Source of the DNA: Pelobacter sp. UBA5610
Lineage (GTDB): Bacteria; Desulfobacterota; Desulfuromonadia; Desulfuromonadales; Syntrophotaleaceae
Assembly: GCA_002424645.1 (NCBI GenBank)
Contig: DIKU01000082.1
Span: 22,634-34,626, forward strand
Direction: 5' to 3'
Length of the DNA stretch: 11,993 nucleotides
The translations under genes and the position numbers were made by a program. The notes beneath the pieces were generated by a model, which saw nothing but the letters and a program-made list of their open reading frames with translations, did no database searches and was not told the DNA's origin. Below, piece after piece: positions 6,390 through 11,993 of this stretch; position 1 is the first letter of the stretch; every line of letters starts with the position of its first letter.

Positions 6390-8033
6390 TTAATTGTCTA
6401 GGGTCAGAGCCAGTTGCCTGCTGCGGAACAGAGCTGCAGGATTGTTTGTCTTTTCGTAAATCAATTCGTAGACATCCCGTAATTCCCGGTGCTGTGCCTG
6501 GTTGTTTTTCAAGTTCCTGCTTTCGGCGATAAGGTATTCGTCTGCAAGAGCAAGCTTGTTAAGAAGAGGCAGGGATGCGTGGTTGATGCCTTTTTCTTGG
6601 ATGGCTGACAGTAAGATTTCCCGTGCTTTTGCCGGTTTTTGCAGGAGCAGGTATACGTGGGCTAGGTTCAGCGTTAAGGGGGGGAAGTCCACCTTGGCTT
6701 CTGCCAGGCCGGCTTCGAACTGAACTTTAGCTTCGGCAATCCTTCCTCGTGAAAGCAAGGCATTACCCAGTTCATTGCGCGCTCCGATATGTTCGGGGGA
6801 TTTGGTCACTGTATCTGCGAACAATAGCAGGTTGTCCTGCCAGACTCGATTACGTTGTGCTGTAATGAAAGCATAGCTGCCAATCAGAAGCAGGATCAAC
6901 ACACCGGCACATGCTGCGCGTCGCGTTGTCATAGGAATAGCAGACAGTAATCCGATCATCCCAATGGCCCAGAACGCAGTAGCCAGGTAGGCGTAGCGCT
7001 CCGCCAGAGGAGTCCAGGTCATATTGGCAATGCCGATGAAGTAGGTGGGAACAAGAAGGAGACCAGCCATGATCCATGGCGCCCAGAGCCAGGAGTTCTT
7101 TCTGGTCATGTATAAAAGTCCTCCGAGTCCTGCAATTCCCAGCCAGACATATTGGTTGCCGATCCGGGTCAGGGCGAAATTAAGTGGCATGGGCCAGAAC
7201 AGTTTTTTAACGTAGAAACCCCACACTTTGAAAAAAATCCGCACCAGGTCAGGAAAAGACCTGTGGTTGCGAGATGCAAGTTCGGCAAAGTCCATTGCGT
7301 CCTCCCCCCGCAAACCCCATCGCACGGTTAGAAAAAAACAAAATATAAGCAATGGTGGCAGGCAGAAGACGGCCCAGGCTTTTCGGCGCTCCATCCGGTG
7401 GCGTTCATTGTTCAGTCTGTGTGGATACAGACCGATCAGCACTATGCCCGCAGGGAAGAAAAAAATCATAACCTCCTTAGCCATGGCTCCGGCGACGGTG
7501 AGCAGGGAACCGAGGACCAGCCACTTGTAGCGGCCGGTTCTAAGCGCATGAAAGAGAGCCAGGGTACCCAGAAGAACGAACAGGCTTCCAAGAGGGTCGG
7601 TTCGACCTGAAATCCAGTTAACCGACTCTGTACCGAGGGGGTGTAATCCGAACAACGTTGCGGCTAGTAATGGTTCGTGTGCCAGATTATGACCCGTGCA
7701 GCGGAAAAATCGGGTGGCAATGGCATAAACGAGCAGGGTATTTCCAAGATGTATCAGGATGTTTTCCAAGTGCATGAAACTGGGATTTAACCCCCACGCC
7801 CACTGATCGAATCGGTAGGTTAGTTTCAGCAGGGGACGGTAATAAAAACCATTTCCAGGCATGAATGTGTCTGACCAGGAGAACTTTGATGTGGTCAGGC
7901 TCTGGATCAGCGACAGGTCGTCAACAGTGCAGAAGCCTGCCGACAAGGCAGGATAATATATCCCGCTGATCACCATGGCGATGAACAATAATTGATAGCG
8001 GCGCACCTGCATGATGTTCGATAGCCTGCTCAT
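6390..8033 (-). CDS. GT-C membrane glycosyltransferase with C-terminal TPRs (PMT/TMTC-like), candidate pilin O-glycosyltransferase
   Basis: 547 residues, about ten membrane helices followed by a soluble tail. Family marks of the PMT/TMTC type: an acidic pair in the first loop (TVDD, Asp38-Asp39), which is the usual GT-C catalytic position; YYRPLL (64-69) with FMHLENILIH (87-95); HPLGTESVNWISGRTDPL (131-148), a hallmark of TMTC and bacterial relatives; and PLAERYAYL (352-360). Residues of about 412-500 form TPR-like repeats (ARNELGNALLSRGRIAEAK). Such enzymes move a sugar from a polyprenyl-phosphate donor to a protein outside the inner membrane. It is read against the msh genes between a pilin and a pilin remnant, so a pilin-modifying role is plausible but inferred. 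The start is ATG 8033; its best Shine-Dalgarno (AGAAGGG) is 13 bases away, so ATG 8012 is an alternative. Expression probably depends on its own promoter. Confidence 0.82.
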   Translation of the reverse strand: MSRLSNIMQVRRYQLLFIAMVISGIYYPALSAGFCTVDDLSLIQSLTTSKFSWSDTFMPGNGFYYRPLLKLTYRFDQWAWGLNPSFMHLENILIHLGNTLLVYAIATRFFRCTGHNLAHEPLLAATLFGLHPLGTESVNWISGRTDPLGSLFVLLGTLALFHALRTGRYKWLVLGSLLTVAGAMAKEVMIFFFPAGIVLIGLYPHRLNNERHRMERRKAWAVFCLPPLLIFCFFLTVRWGLRGEDAMDFAELASRNHRSFPDLVRIFFKVWGFYVKKLFWPMPLNFALTRIGNQYVWLGIAGLGGLLYMTRKNSWLWAPWIMAGLLLVPTYFIGIANMTWTPLAERYAYLATAFWAIGMIGLLSAIPMTTRRAACAGVLILLLIGSYAFITAQRNRVWQDNLLLFADTVTKSPEHIGARNELGNALLSRGRIAEAKVQFEAGLAEAKVDFPPLTLNLAHVYLLLQKPAKAREILLSAIQEKGINHASLPLLNKLALADEYLIAESRNLKNNQAQHRELRDVYELIYEKTNNPAALFRSRQLALTLDN

Positions 8034-8041
8034 GATTTGTC

Positions 8042-8174
8042 TGATACCCTTCTAATTAATTTATCAATTTAAATATTCCGCAATGTAGCGTATTTGATTG
8101 CGCAAACACAAGTTTGCAGTCCTTTTCTCATAAAAGAGTAGATAATTAAGCAGGGAAGCCATAGAAGGGTATCA
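8042..8174. repeat. Perfect 13-bp inverted repeat spanning the glycosyltransferase leader
   Basis: TGATACCCTTCTA (8042-8054) and TAGAAGGGTATCA (8162-8174) are exact reverse complements 107 bases apart. On the minus strand the 8042-8054 arm contains the AGAAGGG Shine-Dalgarno of the glycosyltransferase gene, so in a transcript that starts beyond 8174 the two arms could pair and hide that site. A smaller stem lies between them: GCAAAC (8102-8107) with GTTTGC (8112-8117). The surrounding gap 8034-8297 is AT-rich and holds no gene that I can support. Confidence 0.6.
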
Positions 8175-8297
8175 ATGTAGCCAGTTAGGTTCATAAAAGA
8201 ACATGTACCTTCCGCTGATTCCGTTCGCATGCTAGAAAAATTATTGAAACATAACGAAAAAAATCATATGAAATTTTTTGAGTAAGATGCTTGAACT

Positions 8298-8639
8298 GGA
8301 AAACTCAAAGGTGGGCTGAAAAGTGCGGCGCCGATGGTTCATGCCAAGGCCGCCATTGTCGGGGTGTCAGACCAGGCCAGAGCTACCATCGATATCGACG
8401 GTCTCAGCGTTGATCTTGTCTATGGTTATCCCGCCGGTACCGCAACGGGCATTGTTCGATTGCTCGATCCCCCGTCCAGTGGATGGAATGACCGAAAAAG
8501 CTCTTATCCCGGAGCTTGGGTTTATTGGCATGGAGAGATCGATGATGATGCCTGGGATTCCCGATGTTTTATCCGCTATCGACAAGCCACAGGCGCCGAC
8601 AGCCAACCGGTTATCGATATGGATGACAACGGTTGTTAG
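8298..8639 (+). pseudogene. 5'-truncated MSHA-family pilin, N-terminal helix missing
   Basis: The open frame runs from just after an in-frame TGA (8292-8294) to TAG 8637-8639 and encodes about 113 residues that match the middle and C-terminal parts of MshA-type pilins: GGLKSAAPMVHAKA (the region after the N-terminal helix), ATIDIDG, VDLVYGYPAGTATGI, and a C-terminal cysteine pair (RCFIRY and DDNGC at the very end). The leader, the Gly/Phe cleavage site and the hydrophobic helix, roughly 45 residues, are absent; upstream DNA turns AT-rich and has no GFTLIEL-like coding in any frame that I could find. ATG 8334 has no good ribosome site and would yield a protein that could not be processed or assembled. 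It holds the usual mshA place before mshC. The remaining frame has no internal stop or evident frameshift, so truncation looks recent or the stretch is kept for another reason. A divergent silent cassette is an alternative. Confidence 0.8.
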
Positions 8640-8920
8640 GCGCTTCGTCGACGCCGCAGCAACATGCCATTGAGCTTTCACTTAAGATCCAGCCAGACGG
8701 CAACGGATTGAGCCTTCTGATGGTCCCCTTCCTGTTCCCTCTTTTCTTTCATGTTCTTGTCCTGTCCATTTTGATGGGAGGTCTTTTAATAAACAGTTGC
8801 AACTTCACAGGGAAATATCCGATACTAGGTTTCGTCTATCATGTTGTAACAAGGCTGAATTTCCTGAATGTTTTGCATCGGAATGTCTGATTTGCCTTTC
8901 CTGCCGGAAACCGAAGACCC
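8640..8920. other. Gap before mshC with no supportable gene
   Basis: 281 bases. An open frame at 8633-8890 gives an 85-residue hydrophobic peptide, but it starts inside the pilin remnant, has no ribosome site and no recognisable motif. The composition shifts to AT-rich after about 8720. The only other item of note is a weak promoter-like pair at 8797-8826. Confidence 0.5.
8797..8826 (+). promoter_or_regulatory. Possible promoter for the mshC-mshQ block
   Basis: TTGCAA (8797-8802) and GATACT (8821-8826), each four of six to sigma-70 consensus, spacing 18, about 95 bases before the mshC ATG. It is proposed because the block is cut off from upstream transcription by the terminator at 6220-6259 and the opposing gene. 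Weak evidence on sequence alone. Confidence 0.25.
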
Positions 8921-9385
8921 ATGACTCATTTCTTTACTCATAATCGCGGTTTTACCCTGATCGAGTTAGTCGTCACCATGGTGCTGATCGGCATCATGGC
9001 TGCGGTGGCTCTGCCGCGTTTTTTCGATGCCACGGCCTTTCACAGCCGTGGTTTTTACGATGAGGTGATCCAGGCGGCGCGGTACGGGCAAAAGTTTGCG
9101 GTGGCGAGTGGTTGCGATGTGGAGTTGCGCATCTCCGGTGGTAGTTTCGCCTTGCATCAGCGGGCCGACAGTTGTACCAGCGGTGCTTTTACCCGTGCGG
9201 TTCCCCATCCGGCCGGTAGCGACGCCTTTGCCGGTTCGGCGCCCTCCGGCGTGACTTTGACGGCGACGAAATCTTCGATTGTTTTCGATTCGTTGGGACG
9301 GGCCACCCCCAGTGGTGCCACGGTGTCGGTGGATGCACGCAGTTTTACCATTGTCGGCGAGAGCGGTTACGTGGATGGTTTATGA
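8921..9385 (+). CDS. mshC: MshC, minor pseudopilin
   Basis: 154 residues. Leader of 10 residues ending at Gly10, cleavage before Phe11 (NRG/FTLIELVVT), with Glu15 as the conserved Glu5 and a hydrophobic helix to about residue 30. After it, an LPRFFDA turn and YDEVIQAARYGQKFAVASGCDVEL resemble GspH/FimT-type pseudopilins and MshC. Two cysteines (in SGCDVEL and DSCTSG) could form a disulfide. The C-terminal half is Ser/Gly/Thr-rich and strand-forming. Minor pseudopilins of this kind are thought to prime pilus assembly or sit at the tip. The ribosome site is modest (GGAAA, 11 bases before the ATG). The stop overlaps mshD by ATGA. The function is inferred from order and family. Confidence 0.85.
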   Translation: MTHFFTHNRGFTLIELVVTMVLIGIMAAVALPRFFDATAFHSRGFYDEVIQAARYGQKFAVASGCDVELRISGGSFALHQRADSCTSGAFTRAVPHPAGSDAFAGSAPSGVTLTATKSSIVFDSLGRATPSGATVSVDARSFTIVGESGYVDGL

Positions 9386-9846
9386 GCAGGATAAACTGCA
9401 GCAGGCATAGTCGGGGGTTTACCCTGATCGAACTGGTGATCTCCATGGTGGTGGTTTCCATCGCCCTGGGCGGGGTGTTGATGGTGATGAATTACACCGT
9501 GCAGCACAGCGCCGACCCCATGTTGCAACACCAGGCGGTAGCCATTGCCGAAGCATACCTTGAGGAAGCGATGCTACGTTCGTTTGCCGATCCGGATGGG
9601 GCCGATGGTGAAACGGCCCGCAATTTACTGGACGATGTGGATGACTATAATGGCCTGAGCGATGCCGGAGCCCGCGATCAGGAAGGTACCGCGCTTGCCG
9701 GGCTGGAGGCCTATACGATTTCGGTGGCGGTGGCCAACACGGCTTTTAACGGCATCTCGGCGGCCAACTGCAAAAGAGTGACGGTCACGGTGACTCATCC
9801 CAGTGGCATTAACCTGACACTGAGCGGTCATCGCACCAATTATTGA
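9382..9846 (+). CDS. mshD: MshD, minor pseudopilin
   Basis: 154 residues; starts within the mshC stop (ATGA), so it is translationally coupled. Prepilin cleavage at Gly12/Phe13 (SRG/FTLIELVIS), with Glu17 as the Glu5 residue. The segment after the helix, HQAVAIAEAYLEEAM, is characteristic of MshD and related PilV/GspI-type pseudopilins. An Asp-rich stretch follows (FADPDGADGE, then LLDDVDDYNG), resembling the Asp-rich loop typical of MshD; metal binding is possible but unproven. The C-terminus is strand-rich (RVTVTVTHPSG). Likely a minor subunit in a tip or priming complex with MshC, MshO and MshP. After it a 279-base gap with a palindromic repeat breaks the otherwise tight spacing. Confidence 0.86.
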   Translation: MSRINCSRHSRGFTLIELVISMVVVSIALGGVLMVMNYTVQHSADPMLQHQAVAIAEAYLEEAMLRSFADPDGADGETARNLLDDVDDYNGLSDAGARDQEGTALAGLEAYTISVAVANTAFNGISAANCKRVTVTVTHPSGINLTLSGHRTNY

Positions 9847-9870
9847 TGGTTTTGCAAAAAGAACGATTTT

Positions 9871-10086
9871 ACCCAGAGAGCGCAAAGACCGCAGAGTAAA
9901 GACCTTTTACATCGTGTGATCACGGGGATACACAGGATTACAACCAAGGATTTTGCTCTTAGGCTTTTATCCTGAACATCCCTGTTCAATTATGTGGTAA
10001 GAATTTCGGTTTTATCCAAAGGTTTCTGTTTTTGGTGATTATTTGGGTGTTAGGAAGTTCTCCGCGCCCTCTGCGAGCTCAGCGGT
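9871..10086. repeat. Imperfect palindromic intergenic repeat element with nested inverted repeats
   Basis: It fills most of the 279-base mshD-mshO gap. The outer arms at 9871-9896 and 10060-10086 are inverted copies agreeing at 19 of 26 aligned bases, built on a CGCAGAG/CTCTGCG theme. The inner arms at 9921-9938 (around GGGATACACAGGAT) and 9969-9986 (around ATCCTGAACATCCC) agree at 13 of 18. Similar 'CGCAGAG' and 'GGGAT..CAGGAT' intergenic repeats are dispersed in many bacterial genomes; membership here is by resemblance. No transposase and no open frame belong to it. It does not visibly break a gene. Confidence 0.65.
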
Positions 10087-10125
10087 AAAAAAAGTTTCGA
10101 TTTTCCATTTTATACCGAGGTTCCG

Positions 10126-10935
10126 ATGCAGCAGTTTTTCACTCGCCATGATTCCGAAAGCGGCTTCACCCTGGTGGAGATGATCGTGGTGATAGTGATC
10201 ATCGGTATCCTGGCGGCTCTGGGAGGGCTGTTCATCGCGCGCCCCATCGAAGGGTTTCTTGACCTGTCGCGCCGCGCGACCCTGGTCGATGCCGCGGAAA
10301 GCTCCCTGCGCCGCATGCAGCGCGATGTGCGCCAGGCGCTGCCCAACAGTGTGCGTATCGGCTGCGGCGATCAGTGTCTGGAACTTTTGCATACCGTGGA
10401 TGGTGGTCGTTACCGGGCCGATGGGCCGGGAAACGTCCTGGATTTCATAGCGCCGGATACCGATGGGTTCGATGTGCTCGGCACCCTGTCCGCAGCTCCG
10501 AGCGTCGGGGATGACCTGGTGATTTACAACCTGGCCTCCGGCGGCCCCAGCGGCAATGCCTACAACATTGCTGACAACCGGCGTACCGTTGCGGCAGGCA
10601 GCAGCGCAACACACATCAATTTTACCCCTCAAACGCCTTTCCCCCGGTCCTCCCCCTATCAACGGTTTTTCCTGGTGGATGAGCCGGTCAGTTACGTGTG
10701 CGATCCGGTGGCCGGCACCTTGACCCGTTATTCCGGCTATGCCATCTCCACCTCGCAATCGGCCACCCCCGGCGGCAGTGCCGCCATCATGACCCGGCAC
10801 CTCAGCGCCTGTTCTTTCGTATACCATCCCGGTACACCGGAGCGAGCCGGATTGGTCACCATGCGATTGCAATTGGCCGAAGAGGGCGAAGCTATCACAC
10901 TTATGCAGCAGGTCCACGTGGAGAACGCGCCATGA
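10126..10935 (+). CDS. mshO: MshO, large minor pseudopilin (GspJ-like)
   Basis: 269 residues, the size expected of MshO. ATG 10126 follows CGAGG with a 5-base gap. Leader of 13 residues, cleavage at Gly13/Phe14 (ESG/FTLVEMIVV), Glu18 as the Glu5 residue, then a membrane helix (IVVIVIIGILAALGGLFIA). The stretch FLDLSRRATLVDAAESSLRR followed by RDVRQALPNSVRI is the family signature shared with GspJ-type pseudopilins. Four or more cysteines lie in pairs (CGDQC; YVCDP and SACSF) and may form disulfides in the periplasmic domain. Late strands carry YHPG and VTMRLQL. Presumed part of the minor-pilin tip complex. It overlaps mshP by ATGA, so the two are co-translated. Confidence 0.88.
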   Translation: MQQFFTRHDSESGFTLVEMIVVIVIIGILAALGGLFIARPIEGFLDLSRRATLVDAAESSLRRMQRDVRQALPNSVRIGCGDQCLELLHTVDGGRYRADGPGNVLDFIAPDTDGFDVLGTLSAAPSVGDDLVIYNLASGGPSGNAYNIADNRRTVAAGSSATHINFTPQTPFPRSSPYQRFFLVDEPVSYVCDPVAGTLTRYSGYAISTSQSATPGGSAAIMTRHLSACSFVYHPGTPERAGLVTMRLQLAEEGEAITLMQQVHVENAP

Positions 10936-11336
10936 TCGAGCGAGGGCTTATCGGGTCGCAAAAGGGATTTTCCATCGTTACGGCCCTGTTCATCCTGCTG
11001 GTGCTGGCGGTGCTGGGCGGTTTCATGGTGACCATGAGCGGCGTGCAAAGTCGCACCTCCCTGTGGGCGGTGCAGGGGGCGCGGGCCTACCATGCGGCTC
11101 GTAGCGGACTGGAGTGGGGTGTTTTTCAGGATCTCTCTACCGGTGTCTGTGCGTCGGATACCTTTACCGTTGATGGTTTTACCGTAAGCGTGACCTGCAG
11201 CGAAGAGTCTTTTTCCGAGGGGGGGCAGAACTACAAGGTTTATAGTTTATCCTCCCTCGCGCAATCGGGAACCTATGGCGACATCGATTATGTCTCCCGG
11301 CAGTTGCGTGCACGCATAACCGGGGCAACACCCTGA
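10932..11336 (+). CDS. mshP: MshP, PilX/GspK-like minor pseudopilin
   Basis: 134 residues from ATG 10932, overlapping the mshO stop. The N-terminus has a Lys-Gly/Phe cleavage-type site (QKG12/F13SIVTALFILLVLAVLG), but the residue at mature position 5 is Thr17, not Glu. This is typical of MshP and of PilX/GspK-type subunits and fits a subunit placed at or near the tip. Next comes GVQSRTSLWAVQGARAYHAARSGLEW, the family hallmark after the helix. Two cysteines (TGVCAS and VTCSEE) may pair. Probably caps or primes the fibre together with MshO and MshQ. mshQ starts 16 bases downstream, so the operon continues. Confidence 0.87.
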   Translation: MIERGLIGSQKGFSIVTALFILLVLAVLGGFMVTMSGVQSRTSLWAVQGARAYHAARSGLEWGVFQDLSTGVCASDTFTVDGFTVSVTCSEESFSEGGQNYKVYSLSSLAQSGTYGDIDYVSRQLRARITGATP

Positions 11337-11352
11337 AAACCGGATTCGAGAC

Positions 11353-11993
11353 ATGGTAACCAGCAAAAAAATATTCCTGATCGTTTTATCGTTGATAACC
11401 CCCATTCTGTGGATATCATCGGCATATTCCGCATGCTCGCCCTATTTGGGTGATATGGTCATCAATGAAGCCTATGGCGAGGGTCCTTACAGTTCGCCTT
11501 TTGTTGAAACCAGGCTGATGGATTCTGCCGTTGCGGGTTTAATACCGCTGTGGTCTGTTCGGGTCTGCCAGAAGCAAGGGAATAAGGATGTCTGTCTGGA
11601 TAGTTCTTTCAGTACGGCTGATTTGGTGGAATACGCGGCAACGGGAAATCCCTATTTCATGTTCTATCCCGGAAATCAAATGATGGACCTGAACGGGATC
11701 GATATTACTATTCGCGATGAAAACGGTTATGTGATCGACTATCTTTCTGTCAATGGTTATGTGCATCAAAAGGGCGCGTGCAGCACCGTTGATAATAATG
11801 CCGTAACAATCGGTCCGGGTATCAAGGGTGCAGAGAGGCTTCCCGATGGTACGGGGGGGTGGGTGTCCTATGAAAAGACAGGAGCCAACAGTGGGCCAAC
11901 TCCAGACTATTCCAACGATGGTTCTTTGACTCAAGTCGATCATTACCGCATCCATCATCCCGCAGAGGCCTTGACCTGTCAGGCGGCATCGGT
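11353..11993 (+). CDS. mshQ: MshQ, exported tip/adhesin-type protein (5' part only)
   Basis: The frame is open from ATG 11353 to the window end, 213 residues, and continues beyond. The N-terminus is a Sec signal peptide (basic TSKK, hydrophobic IFLIVLSLITPILWISS, cleavage near AYS/A at residue 26). The next part reads like a lamin-tail-type domain: MVINEAYGEG near residues 35-44, FVETRLM, DLNGIDITIRDENG, VIDYLSVNGYV, and ERLPDGTGGW followed by a SND turn. The segment DHYRIHHPAEALTCQAAS near the visible end is a motif I associate with MshQ proteins just before their long repetitive body. MshQ is usually very large and is thought to be a secreted pilus-associated protein. Placement directly after mshP supports the call. 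The ribosome site is weak (CGAG). The remaining domains lie outside the window. Confidence 0.83.
   Translation, partial: MVTSKKIFLIVLSLITPILWISSAYSACSPYLGDMVINEAYGEGPYSSPFVETRLMDSAVAGLIPLWSVRVCQKQGNKDVCLDSSFSTADLVEYAATGNPYFMFYPGNQMMDLNGIDITIRDENGYVIDYLSVNGYVHQKGACSTVDNNAVTIGPGIKGAERLPDGTGGWVSYEKTGANSGPTPDYSNDGSLTQVDHYRIHHPAEALTCQAAS

Noticed and set aside
8323..8673. 116-residue + strand frame over the pilin remnant
   Set aside because: An alternate frame of the remnant. Only the other frame (8298-8639) shows pilin motifs.
8633..8890. 85-residue hydrophobic open frame after the pilin remnant
   Set aside because: Starts inside the remnant, has no ribosome site and no family motif, and the hydrophobic run is explained by T-rich DNA.
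9871..10086. CRISPR array or insertion sequence in the mshD-mshO gap
   Set aside because: There are no regularly spaced direct repeats and no transposase frame; the structure is an inverted, nested repeat.
10039..10917. 292-residue open frame on the minus strand across mshO
   Set aside because: It is antisense to mshO over almost its full length, low in recognisable motifs, and its N-terminal side runs into the palindromic repeat. mshO has the ribosome site, prepilin motif and operon fit.

Overview
The window carries most of an MSHA-type (mannose-sensitive haemagglutinin) type IV pilus locus. On the + strand the order is mshM (3' part) - mshN - mshE - mshG - mshF - pilin, then an interruption, then mshC - mshD - mshO - mshP - mshQ (5' part). 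This is the gene order known from Vibrio and Shewanella. The moderately GC-rich coding DNA, the AT-rich gaps and a glycosyltransferase-TPR protein next to a pilin gene fit a Gram-negative proteobacterium, and I lean towards a Desulfuromonadales-like (Geobacter/Pelobacter-type) deltaproteobacterium. That placement is inference from style and gene content, since no marker gene is present.

Layout. Bases 1-5588 are a tight assembly-machine operon. It encodes an ExeA-like AAA ATPase (MshM), a membrane-anchored TPR protein (MshN), the extension ATPase with an N-terminal c-di-GMP-binding-type domain (MshE), the inner-membrane platform (MshG) and the bitopic MshF. Successive genes overlap or abut, including TTGA and ATGA stop/start overlaps. 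Bases 5589-5795 are an AT-rich leader with an inverted repeat and a possible promoter. Bases 5796-6164 encode a short, complete MshA/MshB-type pilin, closed by a very strong intrinsic terminator at 6220-6259.

The interruption. A 547-residue GT-C membrane glycosyltransferase with C-terminal TPRs (PMT/TMTC-like) lies on the minus strand at 6390-8033. Next to it, at 8298-8639, is the C-terminal two thirds of a second MSHA-family pilin that has lost its leader, prepilin cleavage site and N-terminal helix. The intact pilin holds the usual mshB place and the broken one the usual mshA place, so the locus looks rearranged. The glycosyltransferase is a candidate pilin O-glycosylation enzyme (inference).

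The second block. Bases 8921-11993 encode the minor pseudopilins MshC, MshD, MshO and MshP and the start of MshQ, a large exported tip or adhesin-type protein whose first part resembles a lamin-tail domain. An imperfect palindromic repeat fills the mshD-mshO gap (9871-10086). Because of the terminator and the inverted gene, this block probably needs its own promoter.

Working together: MshE powers pilin polymerisation at the MshG platform, with MshM, MshN and MshF as accessory parts. The pilin forms the fibre, MshC/D/O/P/Q probably prime or cap it, and the glycosyltransferase may decorate it.
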